A stretch of 64,000 bases of DNA. Origin: Pisaster brevispinus. Lineage: Eukaryota > Echinodermata > Asteroidea > Forcipulatida > Asteriidae. The position numbers and the translations under genes were made by a program. The stretch spans positions 1 to 64,000 of the forward strand of contig JAMKCF010000125.1 of NCBI GenBank assembly GCA_023634235.1, given 5' to 3'. The notes under the pieces are model-generated. The model had not been told where the DNA came from. It ran no database searches and saw only the letters and a program-made list of their open reading frames with translations. Below, piece by piece: positions 1 through 14,447 of the stretch. How positions within the stretch are numbered: position 1 is the first letter of the stretch; each line of letters opens with the position of its first letter.

Positions 1-3000
1 GATTTGACGGTGCAGCGTTCTAGACTAGACTTCCCTGAAGACCTTTTCTGTGTGGGGACATGGCCAAATCCCAAAACCTGGGCAATTAGGAGCTTTCTAC
101 CAAAAAGTGACGCCATCTTTGTTGCCCAAAAAACCTCAATAATTCATGGAATAAAATGGTTGCGGCCTTCAAATTCCCACCAGCACCGTCGGGGGAGGTG
201 TCCGCGAAAAGTGATCGCCGAAAATCGCCATGTTACCGGGGGTCGAATTTTGGGAATATTTGACAGGTAGTACCCTGTCGCCATTTTGATTTTTGGGGTC
301 GAAAACAAAAGTGCGATTTGACGGTGCAGCGTTCTAGACTAGACTTCCCTGAAGACCTTTTCTGTGTGGGGACATGGCCAAATCCCAAAACCTGGGCAAT
401 TAGGAGCTTTCTACCAAAAAGTGACGCCATCTTTGTTGCCCAAAAAACGTCAATAATTCATGGAATAAAATGGTTGCGGCCTTCAAATTCCAACCAGCAA
501 CGTCGGGGGAGGTGTCCGCGAAAAGTGATCGCCGAAAATCGCCATGTTACCGGGGGTCGAATTTTGGGAATATTTGACAGGTAGTACCCTGTCGCCATTT
601 TGATTTTTGGGGTCGAAAACAAAAGTGCGATTTGACGGTGCAGCGTTCTAGACTAGACTTCCCTGAAGACCTTTTCTGTGTGGGGACATGGCCAAATCCC
701 AAAACCTGGGCAATTAGGAGCTTTCTACCAAAAAGTGACGCCATCTTTGTTGCCCCAAAAACCTCAATAATTCATGGAATAAAATGGTTGCGGCCTTCAA
801 ACTCCAACCAGCACCGTCGGGGGAGGTGTCCGCGAAAAGTGATCGCCGAAAATCGCCATGTTACCGGGGGTCGAATTTTGGGAATATTTGACAGGTAGTA
901 CCCTGTCGCCATTTTGATTTTTGGGGTCGAAAACAAAAGTGCGATTTGACGGTGCAGCGTTCTAGACTAGACTTCCCTGAAGACCTTTTCTGTGTGGGGA
1001 CATGGCCAAATCCCAAAACCTGGGCAATTAGGAGCTTTCTACCAAAAAGTGACGCCATCTTTGTTGCCCAAAAAACCTCAATAATTCATGGAATAAAATG
1101 GTTGCGGCCTTCAAATTCCAACCAGCACCGTCGGGGGAGGTGTCCGCGAAAAGTGATCGCCGAAAATCGCCATGTTACCGGGGGTCGAATTTGGGGAATA
1201 TTTGACAGGTAGTACCCTGTCGCCATTTTGATTTTTGGGGTCGAAAACAAAAGTGCGATTTGACGGTGCAGCGTTCTAGACTAGACTTCCCTGAAGACCT
1301 TTTCTGTGTGGGGACATGGCCAAATCCCAAAACCTGGGCAATTAGGAGCTTTCTACCAAAAAGTGACGCCATCTTTGTTGCCCAAAAAACCTCAATAATT
1401 CATGGAATAAAATGGTTGCGGCCTTCAAATTCCAACCAGCACCGTCGGGGGAGGTGTCCGCGAAAAGTGATCGCCGAAAATCGCCATGTTACCGGGGGTC
1501 GAATTTTGGGAATATTTGACAGGTAGTACCCTGTCGCCATTTTGATTTTTGGGGTCGAAAACAAAAGTGCGATTTGACGGTGCAGCGTTCTAGACTAGAC
1601 TTCCCTGAAGACCTTTTCTGTGTGGGGACATGGCCAAATCCCAAAACCTGGGCAATTAGGAGCTTTCTACCAAAAAGTGACGCCATCTTTGTTGCCCAAA
1701 AAACCTCAATAATTCATGGAATAAAATGGTTGCGGCCTTCAAATTCCAACCAGCACCGTCGGGGGAGGTGTCCGCGAAAAGTGATCGCCGAAAATCGCCA
1801 TGTTACCGGGGGTCGAATTTTGGGAATATTTGACAGGTAGTACCCTGTCGCCATTTTGATTTTTGGGGTCGAAAACAAAAGTGCGATTTGACGGTGCAGC
1901 GTTCTAGACTAGACTTCCCTGAAGACCTTTTCTGTGTGGGGACATGGCCAAATCCCAAAACCTGGGCAATTAGGAGCTTTCTACCAAAAAGTGACGCCAT
2001 CTTTGTTGCCCAAAAAACCTCAATAATTCATGGAATAAAATGGTTGCGGCCTTCAAATTCCAACCAGCACCGTCGGGGGAGGTGTCCGCGAAAAGTGATC
2101 GCCGAAAATCGCCATGTTACCGGGGGTCGAATTTTGGGAATATTTGACAGGTAGTACCCTGTCGCCATTTTGATTTTTGGGGTCGAAAACAAAAGTGCGA
2201 TTTGACGGTGCAGCGTTCTAGACTAGACTTCCCTGAAGACCTTTTCTGTGTGGGGACATGGCCAAATCCCAAAGCCTGGGCAATTAGGAGCTTTCTACCA
2301 AAAAGTGACGCCATCTTTGTTGCCCAAAAAACCTCAATAATTCATGGAATAAAATGGTTGCGGCCTTCAAATTCCAACCAGCACCGTCGGGGGAGGTGTC
2401 CGCGAAAAGTGATCGCCGAAAATCGCCATGTTACCGGGGGTCGAATTTTGGGAATATTTGACAGGTAGTACCCTGTCGCCATTTTGATTTTTGGGGTCGA
2501 AAACAAAAGTGCGATTTGACGGTGCAGCGTTCTAGACTAGACTTCCCTTAAGACCTTTTCTGTGTGGGGACATGGCCAAATCCCAAAACCTGGGCAATTA
2601 GGAGCTTTCTACCAAAAAGTGACGCCATCTTTGTTGCCCAAAAAACCTCAATAATTCATGGAATAAAATGGTTGCGGCCTTCAAATTCCAACCAGCACCG
2701 TCGGGGGAGGTGTCCGCGAAAAGTGATCGCCGAAAATCGCCATGTTACCGGGGGTCGAATTTTGGGAATATTTGACAGGTAGTACCCTGTCGCCATTTTG
2801 ATTTTTGGGGTCGAAAACAAAAGTGCGATTTGACGGTGCAGCGTTTTAGACTAGACTTCCCTGAAGACCTTTTCTGTGTGGGGACATGGCCAAATCCCAA
2901 AACCTGGGCAATTAGGAGCTTTCTACCAAAAAGTGACGCCATCTTTGTTGCCCAAAAAACCTCAATAATTCATGGAATAAAATGGTTGCGGCTTTCAAAT

Positions 3001-6000
3001 TCCAACCAGCACCGTCGGGGGAGGTGTCCGCGAAAAGTGATCGCCGAAAATCGCCATGTTACCGGGGGTCGAATTTTGGGAATATTTGACAGGTAGTACC
3101 CTGTCGCCATTTTGATTTTTGGGGTCGAAAACAAAAGTGCGATTTGACGGTGCAGCGTTCTAGACTAGACTTCCCTGAAGACCTTTTCTGTGTGGGGACA
3201 TGGCCAAATCCCAAAACCTGGGCAATTAGGAGCTTTCTACCAAAAAGTGACGCCATCTTTGTTGCCCAAAAAACCTCAATAATTCATGGAATAAAATGGT
3301 TGCGGCCTTCAAATTCCAACCAGCACCGTCGGGGGAGGTGTCCGCGAAAAGTGATCGCCGAAAATCGCCATGTTACTGGGGGTCGAATTTTGGGAATATT
3401 TGACAGGTAGTACCCTGTCGCCATTTTGATTTTTGGGGTCGAAAACAAAGGGCGATTTGACGGTGCAGCGTTCTAGACTAGACTTCCCTGAAGACCTTTT
3501 CTGTGTGGGGACATGGCCAAATCCCAAAACCTGGGCAATTAGGAGCTTTCTACCAAAAAGTGACGCCATCTTTGTTGCCCAAAAAACCTCAATAATTCAT
3601 GGAATAAAATGGTTGCGGCCTTCAAATTCCAACCAGCACCGTCGGGGGAGGTGTCCGCGAAAAGTGATCGCCGAAAATCGCCATGTTACCGGGGGTCGAA
3701 TTTTGGGAATATTTGACAGGTAGTACCCTGTCGCCATTTTGATTTTTGGGGTCGAAAACAAAAGTGCGATTTGACGGTGCAGCGTTCTAGACTAGACTTC
3801 CCTGAAGACCTTTTCTGTGTGGGGACATGGCCAAAGCCCAAAACCTGGGCAATTAGGAGCTTTCTACCAAAAAGTGACGCCATCTTTGTTGCCCAAAAAA
3901 CCTCAATAATTCATGGAATAAAATGGTTGCGGCCTTCAAATTCCAACCAGCACCGTCGGGGGAGGTGTCCGCGAAAAGTGATCGCCGAAAATCGCCATGT
4001 TACCGGGGGTCGAATTTTGGGAATATTTGACAGGTAGTACCCTGTCGCCATTTTGATTTTTGGGGTCGAAAACAAAAGTGCGATTTGACGGTGCAGCGTT
4101 CTAGACTAGACTTCCCTGAAGACCTTTTCTGTGTGGGGACATGGCCAAATCCCAAAACCTGGGCAATTAGGAGCTTTCTACCAAAAAGTGACGCCATCTT
4201 TGTTGCCCAAAAAACCTCAATAATTCATGGAATAAAATGGTTGCGGCCTTCAAATTCCAACCAGCACCGTCGGGGGAGGTGTCCGCGAAAAGTGATCGCC
4301 GAAAATCGCCATGTTACCGGGGGTCGAATTTTGGGAATATTTGACAGGTAGTACCCTGTCGCCATTTTGATTTTTGGGGTCGAAAACAAAAGTGCGATTT
4401 GACGGTGCAGCGTTCTAGACTAGACTTCCCTGAAGACCTTTTCTGTGTGGGGACATGGCCAAATCCCAAAACCTGGGCAATTAGGAGCTTTCTACCAAAA
4501 AGTGACGCCATCTTTGTTGCCCAAAAAACCTCAATAATTCATGGAATAAAATGGTTGCGGCCTTCAAATTCCAACCAGCACCGTCGGGGGAGGTGTCCGC
4601 GAAAAGTGATCGCCGAAAATCGCCATGTTACCGGGGGTCGAATTTGGGGAATATTTGACAGGTAGTACCCTGTCGCCATTTTGATTTTTGGGGTCGAAAA
4701 CAAAAGTGCGATTTGATGGTGCAGCGTTCTAGACTAGACTTCCCTGAAGACCTTTTCTGTGTGGGGACATGGCCAAATCCCAAAACCTGGGCAATTAGGA
4801 GCTTTCTACCAAAAAGTGACGCCATCTTTGTTGCCCAAAAAACCTCAATAATTCATGGAATAAAATGGTTGCGGCCTTCAAATTCCAACCAGCACCGTCG
4901 GGGGAGGTGTCCGCGAAAAGTGATCGCCGAAAATCGCCATGTTACCGGGGGTCGAATTTTGGGAATATTTGACAGGTAGTACCCTGTCGCCATTTTGATT
5001 TTTGGGGTCGAAAACAAAAGTGCGATTTGACGGTGCAGCGTTCTAGACTAGACTTCCCTGAAGACCTTTTCTGTGTGGGGACATGGCCAAATCCCAAATC
5101 CTGGGCAATTAGGAGCTTTCTACCAAAAAGTGACGCCATCTTTGTTGCCCAAAAAACCTCAATAATTCATGGAATAAAATGGTTGCGGCCTTCAAATTCC
5201 AACCAGCACCGTCGGGGGAGGTGTCCGCGAAAAGTGATCGCCGAAAATCGCCATGTTACCGGGGGTCGAATTTTGGGAATATTTGACAGGTAGTACCCTG
5301 TCGCCATTTTGATTTTTGGGGTCGAAAACAAAAGTGCGATTTGATGGTGCAGCGTTCTAGACTAGACTTCCCTGAAGACCTTTTCTGTGTGGGGACATGG
5401 CCAAATCCCAAAACCTGGGCAATTAGGAGCTTTCTACCAAAAAGTGACGCCATCTTTGTTGCCCAAAAAACCTCAATAATTCATGGAATAAAATGGTTGC
5501 GGCCTTCAAATTCCAACCAGCACCGTCGGGGGAGGTGTTCGCGAAAAGTGATCGCCGAAAATCGCCATCTTACCGGGGGTCGAATTTTGGGAATATTTGA
5601 CAGGTAGTACCCTGTCGCCATTTTGATTTTTGGGGTCGAAAACAAAAGTGCGATTTGACGGTGCAGCGTTCTAGACTAGACTTCCCTGAAGACCTTTTCT
5701 GTGTGGGGACATGGCCAAATCCCAAAGCCTCGGCAATTAGGAGCTTTCTACCAAAAAGTGACGCCATCTTTGTTGCCCAAAAAACCTCAATAATTCATGG
5801 AATAAAATGGTTGCGGCCTTCAAATTCCAACCAGCACCGTCGGGGGAGGTGTCCGCGAAAAGTGATCGCCGAAAATCGCCATGTTACCGGGGGTCGAATT
5901 TTGGGAATATTTGACAGGTAGTACCCTGTCGCCATTTTGATTTTTGGGGTCGAAAACAAAAGTGCGATTTGACGGTGCAGCGTTCTAGACTAGACTTCCC

Positions 6001-9000
6001 TGAAGACCTTTTCTGTGTGGGGACATGGCCAAATCCCAAAACCTGGGCAATTAGGAGCTTTCTACCAAAAAGTGACGCCATCTTTGTTGCCCAAAAAACC
6101 TCAATAATTCATGGAATAAAATGGTTGCGGCCTTCAAATTCCAACCAGCACCGTCGGGGGAGGTGTCCGCGAAAAGTGATCGCCGAAAATCGCCATGTTA
6201 CCGGGGGTCGAATTTTGGGAATATTTGACAGGTAGTACCCTGTCGCCATTTTGATTTTTGGGGTCGAAAACAAAAGTGCGATTTGACGGTGCAGCGTTCT
6301 AGACTAGACTTCCCTGAAGACCTTTTCTGTGTGGGGACATGGCCAAATCCCAAAACCTGGGCAATTAGGAGCTTTCTACCAAAAAGTGACGCCATCTTTG
6401 TTGCCCAAAAAACCTCAATAATTCATGGAATAAAATGGTTGCGGCCTTCAAATTCCAACCAGCACCGTCGGGGGAAGTGTCCGCGAAAAGTGATCGCCGA
6501 AAATCGCCATGTTACCGGGGGTCGAATTTTGGGAATATTTGACAGGTAGTACCCTGTCGCCATTTTGATTTTTGGGGTCGAAAACAAAAGTGCGATTTGA
6601 CGGTGCAGCGTTCTAGACTAGACTTCCCTGAAGACCTTTTCTGTGTGGGGACATGGCCAAATCCCAAAACCTGGGCAATTAGGAGCTTTCTACCAAAAAG
6701 TGACGCCATCTTTGTTGCCCAAAAAACCTCAATAATTCATGGAATAAAATGGTTGCGACCTTCAAATTCCAACCAGCACCGTCGGGGAAGGTGTCCGCGA
6801 AAAGTGATCGCCGAAAATCGCCATGTTACCGGGGGTCGAATTTCGGGAATATTTGACAGGTAGTACCCTGTCGCCATTTTGATTTTTGGGGTCGAAAACA
6901 AAAGTGCAATTTGACGGTGCAGCGTTCTAGACTAGACTTCCCTGAAGACCTTTTCTGTGTGGGGACATGGCCAAATCCCAAAACCTGGGCAATTAGGAGC
7001 TTTCTACCAAAAAGTGACGCCATCTTTGTTGCCCAAAAAACCTCAATAATTCATGGAATAAAATGGTTGCGGCCTTCAAATTCCAACCAGCACCGTCGGG
7101 GGAGGTGTCCGCGAAAAGTGATCGCCGAAAATCGCCATGTTACCGGGGGTCGAATTTTGGGAATATTTGACAGGTAGTACCCTGTCGCCATTTTGATTTT
7201 TGGGGTCGAAAACAAAAGTGCGATTTGATGGTGCAGCGTTCTAGACTAGACTTCCCTGAAGACCTTTTCTGTGTGGGGACATGGCCAAATCCCAAAACCT
7301 GGGCAATTAGGAGCTTTCTACCAAAAAGTGACGCCATCTTTGTTGCCCAAAAAACCTCAATAATTCATGGAATAAAATGGTTGCGGCCTTCAAATTCCAA
7401 CCAGCACCGTCGGGGGAAGTGTCCGCGAAAAGTGATCGCCGAAAATCGCCATGTTACCGGGGGTCGAATTTTGGGAATATTTGACAGGTAGTACCCTGTC
7501 GCCATTTTGATTTTTGGGGTCGAAAACAAAAGTGCGATTTGACGGTGCAGCGTTCTAGACTAGACTTCCCTGAAGACCTTTTCTGTGTGGGGACATGGCC
7601 AAATCCCAAAACCTGGGCAATTAGGAGCTTTCTACCAAAAAGTGACGCCATCTTTGTTGCCCAAAAAACCTCAATAATTCATGGAATAAAATGGTTGCGG
7701 CCTTCAAATTCCAACCAGCACCGTCGGGGAAGGTGTCCGCGAAAATTGATCGCCGAAAATCGCCATGTTACCGGGGGTCGAATTTCGGGAATATTTGACA
7801 GGTAGTACCCTGTCGCCATTTTGATTTTTGGGGTCGAAAACAAAAGTGCGATTTGACGGTGCAGCGTTCTAGACTAGACTTCCCTGAAGACCTTTTCTGT
7901 GTGGGGACATGGCCAAATCCCAAAACCTGGGCAATTAGGAGCTTTCTACCAAAAAGTGACGCCATCTTTGTTGCCCAAAAAACCTCAATAATTCATGGAA
8001 TAAAATGGTTGCGGCCTTCAAATTCCAACCAGCACCGTCGGGGGAGGTGTCCGCGAAAAGTGATCGCCGAAAATCGCCATCTTACCGGGGGTCGAATTTT
8101 GGGAATATTTGACAGGTAGTACCCTGTCGCCATTTTGATTTTTGGGGTCGAAAACAAAAGTGCGATTTGACGGTGCAGCGTTCTAGACTAGACTTCCCTG
8201 AAGACCTTTTCTGTGTGGGGACATGGCCAAATCCCAAAACCTGGGCAATTAGGAGCTTTCTACCAAAAAGTGACGCCATCTTTGTTGCCCAAAAAACCTC
8301 AATAATTCATGGAATAAAATGGTTGCGGCCTTCAAATTCCAACCAGCACCGTCGGGGGAGGTGTCCGCGAAAAGTGATCGCCGAAAATCGCCATCTTACC
8401 GGGGGTCGAATTTTGGGAATATTTGACAGGTAGTACCCTGTCGCCATTTTGATTTTTGGGGTCGAAAACAAAAGTGCGATTTGACGGTGCAGCGTTCTAG
8501 ACTAGACTTCCCTGAAGACCTTTTCTGTGTGGGGACATGGCCAAATCCCAAAACCTGGGCAATTAGGAGCTTTCTACCAAAAAGTGACGCCATCTTTGTT
8601 GCCCAAAAAACCTCAATAATTCATGGAATAAAATGGTTGCGGCCTTCAAATTCCAACCAGCACCGTCGGGGGAGGTGTCCGCGAAAAGTGATCGCCGAAA
8701 ATCGCCATGTTACCAGGGGTCGAATTTTGGGAATATTTGACAGGTAGTACCCTGTCGCCATTTTGATTTTTGGGGTCGAAAACAAAAGTGCGATTTGACG
8801 GTGCAGCGTTCTAGACTAGACTTCCCTGAAGACCTTTTCTGTGTGGGGACATGGCCAAATTCCAAAACCTGGGCAATTAGGAGCTTATTACCAAAAAGTG
8901 ACGCCATCTTTGTTGCCCAAAAAACCTCAATAATTCATGGAATAAAATGGTTGCGGCCTTCAAATTCCAACCAGCACCGTCGGGGGAGGTGTCCGCGAAA

Positions 9001-12000
9001 AGTGATCGCCGAAAATCGCCATGTTACCGGGGGTCGAATTTTGGGAATATTTGACAGGTAGTACCCTGTCGTCATTTTGATTTTTGGGGTCGAAAACAAA
9101 AGTGCGATTTGACGGTGCAGCGTTCTAGACTAGACTTCCCTGAAGACCTTTTCTGTGTGGGGACATGGCCAAATCCCAAAACCTGGGCAATTAGGAGCTT
9201 TCTACCAAAAAGTGACGCCATCTTTGTTGCCCAAAAAACCTCAATAATTCATGGAATAAAATGGTTGCGGCCTTCAAATTCCAACCAGCACCGTCGGGGG
9301 AGGTGTCCGCGAAAAGTGATCGCCGAAAATCGCCATGTTACCGGGGGTCGAATTTGGGGAATATTTGACAGGTAGTACCCTGTCGCCATTTTGATTTTTG
9401 GGGTCGAAAACAAAAGTGCGATTTGACGGTGCAGCGTTCTAGACTAGACTTCCCTGAAGACCTTTTCTGTGTGGGGACATGGCCAAATCCCAAAACCTGG
9501 GCAATTAGGAGCTTTCTACCAAAAAGTGACGCCATCTTTGTTGCCCAAAAAACCTCAATAATTCATGGAATAAAATGGTTGCGGCCTTCAAATTCCAACC
9601 AGCACCGTCGGGGGAGGTGTCCGCGAAAAGTGATCGCCGAAAATCGCCATGTTACCGGGGGTCGAATTTTGGGAATATTTGACAGGTAGTACCCTGTCGC
9701 CATTTTGATTTTTGGGGTCGAAAACAAAAGTGCGATTTGATGGTGCAGCGTTCTAGACTAGACTTCCCTGAAGACCTTTTCTGTGTGGGGACATGGCCAA
9801 ATCCCAAAACCTGGGCAATTAGGAGCTTTCTACCAAAAAGTGACGCCATCTTTGTTGCCCAAAAAACCTCAATAATTCATGGAATAAAATGGTTGCGGCC
9901 TTCAAATTCCAACCAGCACCGTCGGGGGAGGGTGTCCGCGAAAAGTGATCGCCGAAAATCGCCATGTTACCGGGGGTCGAATTTTGGGAATATTTGACAG
10001 GTAGTACCCTGTCGCCATTTTGATTTTTGGGGTCGAAAACAAAAGTGCGATTTGACGGTGCAGCGTTCTAGACTAGACTTCCCTGAAGACCTTTTCTGTG
10101 TGGGGACATGGCCAAATCCCAAAACCTGGGCAATTAGGAGCTTTCTACCAAAAAGTGACGCCATCTTTGTTGCCCAAAAAACCTCAATAATTCATGGAAT
10201 AAAATGGTTGCGGCCTTCAAATTCCAACCAGCACCGTCGGGGGAGGTGTCCGCGAAAAGTGATCGCCGAAAATCGCCATGTTACCGGGGGTCGAATTTTG
10301 GGAATATTTGACAGGTAGTACCCTGTCGCCATTTTGATTTTTGGGGTCGAAAACAAAAGTGCGATTTGACGGTGCAGCGTTCTAGACTAGACTTCCCTGA
10401 AGACCTTTTCTGTGTGGGGACATGGCCAAATCCCAAAACCTGGGCAATTAGGAGCTTTCTACCAAAAAGTGACGCCATCTTTGTTGCCCAAAAAACCTCA
10501 ATAATTCATGGAATAAAATCCTTGCGGCCTTCAAATTCCAACCAGCACCGTCGGGGGAGGTGTCCGCGAAAAGTGATCGCCGAAAATCGCCATGTTACCG
10601 GGGGTCGAATTTTGGGAATATTTGACAGGTAGTACCCTGTCGCCATTTTGATTTTTGGGGTCGAAAACAAAAGTGCGATTTGACGGTGCAGCGTTCTAGA
10701 CTAGACTTCCCTGAAGACCTTTTCTGTGTGGGGACATGGCCAAATCCCAAAACCTGGGCAATTAGGAGCTTTCTACCAAAAAGTGACGCCATCTTTGTTG
10801 CCCAAAAAACCTCAATAATTCATGGAATAAAATGGTTGCGGCCTTCAAATTCCAACCAGCACCGTCGGGGGAGGTGTCCGCGAAAAGTGATCGCCGAAAA
10901 TCGCCATGTTACCGGGGGTCGAATTTTGGGAATATTTGACAGGTAGTACCCTGTCGCCATTTTGATTTTTGGGGTCGAAAACAAAAGTGCGATTTGACGG
11001 TGCAGCGTTCTAGACTAGACTTCCCTGAAGACCTTTTCTGTGTGGGGACATGGCCAAATCCCAAAACCTGGGCAATTAGGAGCTTTCTACCAAAAAGTGA
11101 CGCCATCTTTGTTGCCCAAAAAACCTCAATAATTCATGGAATAAAATGGTTGCGGCCTTCAAATTCCAACCAGCACCGTCGGGGGAGGTGTCCGCGAAAA
11201 GTGATCGCCGAAAATCGCCATGTTACCAGGGGTCGAATTTTGGGAATATTTGACAGGTAGCACCCTGTCGCCATTTTGATTTTTGGGGTCGAAAACAAAA
11301 GTGCGATTTGACGGTGCAGCGTTCTAGACTAGACTTCCCTGAAGACCTTTTCTGTGTGGGGACATGGCCAAATCCCAAAACCTGGGCAATTAGGAGCTTT
11401 CTACCAAAAAGTGACGCCATCTTTGTTGCCCAAAAAACCTCAATAATTCATGGAATAAAATGGTTGCGGCCTTCAAATTCCGACCAGCACCGTCGGGGGA
11501 GGTGTCCGCGAAAAGTGATCGCCGAAAATCGCCATGTTACCGGGGGTCGAATTTTGGGAATATTTGACAGGTAGTACCCTGTCGCCATTTTGATTTTTGG
11601 GGTCGAAAACAAAAGTGCGATTTGACGGTGCTGCGTTCTAGACTAGACTTCCCTGAAGACCTTTTCTGTGTGGGGACATGGCCAAATCCCAAAACCTGGG
11701 CAATTAGGAGCTTTCTACCAAAAAGTGACGCCATCTTTGTTGCCCAAAAAACCTTAATAATTCATGGAATAAAATGGTTGCGGCCTTCAAATTCCAACCA
11801 GCACCGTCGGGGGAGGTGTCCGCGAAAAGTGATCGCCGAAAATCGCCATGTTAACGGGGGTCGAATTTTGGGAATATTTGACAGGTAGTACCCTGTCGCC
11901 ATTTTGATTTTTGGGGTCGAAAACAAAAGTGCGATTTGACGGTGCAGCGTTCTAGACTAGACTTCCCTGAAGACCTTTTCTGTGTGGGGACATGGCCAAA

Positions 12001-14447
12001 TCCCAAAACCTGGGCAATTAGGAGCTTTCTACCAAAAAGTGACGCCATCTTTGTTGCCCAAAAAACCTCAATAATTCATGGAATAAAATGGTTGCGGCCT
12101 TCAAATTCCAACCAGCACCGTCGGGGGAGGTGTCCGCGAAAAGTGATCGCCGAAAATCGCCATGTTACCGGGGGTCGAATTTTGGGAATATTTGACAGGT
12201 AGTACCCTGTCGCCATTTTGATTTTTGGGGTCGAAAACAAAAGTGCGATTTGACGGTGCAGCGTTCTAGACTAGACTTCCCTCAAGACCTTTTCTGTGTG
12301 GGGACATGGCCAAATCCCAAAACCTGGGCAATTAGGAGCTTTCTACCAAAAAGTGACGCCATCTTTGTTGCCCAAAAAACCTCAATAATTCATGGAATAA
12401 AATGGTTGCGGCCTTCAAATTCCAACCAGCACCGTCGGGGGAGGTGTCCGCAAAAAGTGATCGCCGAAAATCGCCATGTTACCGGGGGTCGAATTTTGGG
12501 AATATTTGACAGGTAGTACCCTGTCGCCATTTTGATTTTTGGGGTCGAAAACAAAAGTGCGATTTGACGGTGCAGCGTTCTAGACTAGACTTCCCTGAAG
12601 ACCTTTTCTGTGTGGGGACATGGCCAAATCCCAAAACCTGGGCAATTAGGAGCTTTCTACCAAAAAGTGACGCCATCTTTGTTGCCCAAAAAACCTCAAT
12701 AATTCATGGAATAAAATGGTTGCGGCCTTCAAATTCCAACCAGCACCGTCGGGGGAGGTGTCCGCGAAAAGTGATCGCCGAAAATCGCCATGTTACCGGG
12801 GGTCGAATTTTGGGAATATTTGACAGGTAGTACCCTGTCGCCATTTTGATTTTTGGGGTCGAAAACAAAAGTGCGATTTGACGGTGCAGCGTTCTAGACT
12901 AGACTTCCCTGAAGACCTTTTCTGTGTGGGGACATGGCCAAATCCCAAAACCTGGGCAATTAGGAGCTTTCTACCAAAAAGTGACGCCATCTTTGTTGCC
13001 CAAAAAACCTCAATAATTCATGGAATAAAATGGTTGCGGCCTTCAAATTCCAACCAGCACTGTCAGGGGAGGTGTCCGCGAAAAGTGATCGCCGAAAATC
13101 GCCATGTTACCGGGGGTCGAATTTGGGGAATATTTGACAGGTAGTACCCTGTCGCCATTTTGATTTTTGGGGTCGAAAACAAAAGTGCGATTTGACGGTG
13201 CAGCGTTCTAGACTAGACTTCCCTGAAGACCTTTTCTGTGTGGGGACATGGCCAAATCCCAAAACCTGGGCAATTAGGAGCTTTCTACCAAAAAGTGACG
13301 CCATCTTTGTTGCCCAAAAAACCTCAATAATTCATGGAATAAAATGGTTGCGGCCTTCAAATTCCAACCAGCACCGTCGGGGGAGGTGTCCGCGAAAAGT
13401 GATCGCCGAAAATCGCCATGTTACCGGGGGTCGAATTTTGGGAATATTTGACAGGTAGTACCCTGTCGCCATTTTGATTTTTGGGGTCGAAAACAAAAGT
13501 GCGATTTGACGGTGCAGCGTTCTAGACTAGACTTCCCTGAAGACCTTTTCTGTGTGGGGACATGGCCAAATCCCAAAACCTGGGCAATTAGGAGCTTTCT
13601 ACCAAAAAGTGACGCCATCTTTGTTGCCCAAAAAACCTCAATAATTCATGGAATAAAATGGTTGCGGCCTTCAAATTCCAACCAGCACCGTCGGGGGAGG
13701 TGTCCGCGAAAAGTGATCGCCGAAAATCGCCATGTTACCGGGGGTCGAATTTTGGGAATATTTGACAGGTAGTACCCTGTCGCCATTTTGATTTTTGGGG
13801 TCGAAAACAAAAGTGCGATTTGACGGTGCAGCGTTCTAGACTAGACTTCCCTGAAGACCTTTTCTGTGTGGGGACATGGCCAAATCCCAAAACCTGGGCA
13901 ATTAGGAGCTTTCTACCAAAAAGTGACGCCATCTTTGTTGCCCAAAAAACCTCAATAATTCATGGAATAAAATCCTTGCGGCCTTCAAATTCCAACCAGC
14001 ACCGTCGGGGGAGGTGTCCGCGAAAAGTGATCGCCGAAAATCGCCATGTTACCGGGGGTCGAATTTTGGGAATATTTGACAGGTAGTACCCTGTCGCCAT
14101 TTTGATTTTTGGGGTCGAAAACAAAAGTGCGATTTGATGGTGCAGCGTTCTAGACTAGACTTCCCTGAAGACCTTTTCTGTGTGGGGACATGGCCAAATC
14201 CCAAAACCTGGGCAATTAGGAGCTTTCTACCAAAAAGTGACGCCATCTTTGTTGCCCAAAAAACCTCAATAATTCATGGAATAAAATGGTTGCGGCCTTC
14301 AAATTCCAACCAGCACTGTCGGGGGAGGTGTCCGCGAAAAGTGATCGCCGAAAATCGCCATGTTACCGGGGGTCGAATTTTGGGAATATTTGACAGGTAG
14401 TACCCTGTCGCCATTTTGATTTTTGGGGTCGAAAACAAAAGTGCGAT
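1..14447 (+). repeat. 314-bp satellite array, left domain (subfamily A)
   Basis: About 46 head-to-tail monomers repeat every 314 bp, and copies differ by only a few substitutions. The array runs off the left edge of the window. Subfamily A is marked by AAAATGGTTGCGG and CCGCGAAAAGTG within the monomer. Two monomers (starting near 10366 and 13820) already carry the subfamily-B form AAAATCCTTGCGG, and the one near 12250 carries the B-type CCGCAAAAAG. Length exceptions are a 1-bp loss near 3447 and a 1-bp gain near 9930. Each monomer contains fortuitous open frames of 88 (plus) and 65 (minus) codons. Because 314 is not a multiple of 3, no frame continues through the array, so I do not read it as coding. 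I do not recognise the family. Uniform head-to-tail arrays like this are typical of centromeric, pericentromeric or other heterochromatic satellites, but location cannot be told from the sequence. Confidence 0.97.
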
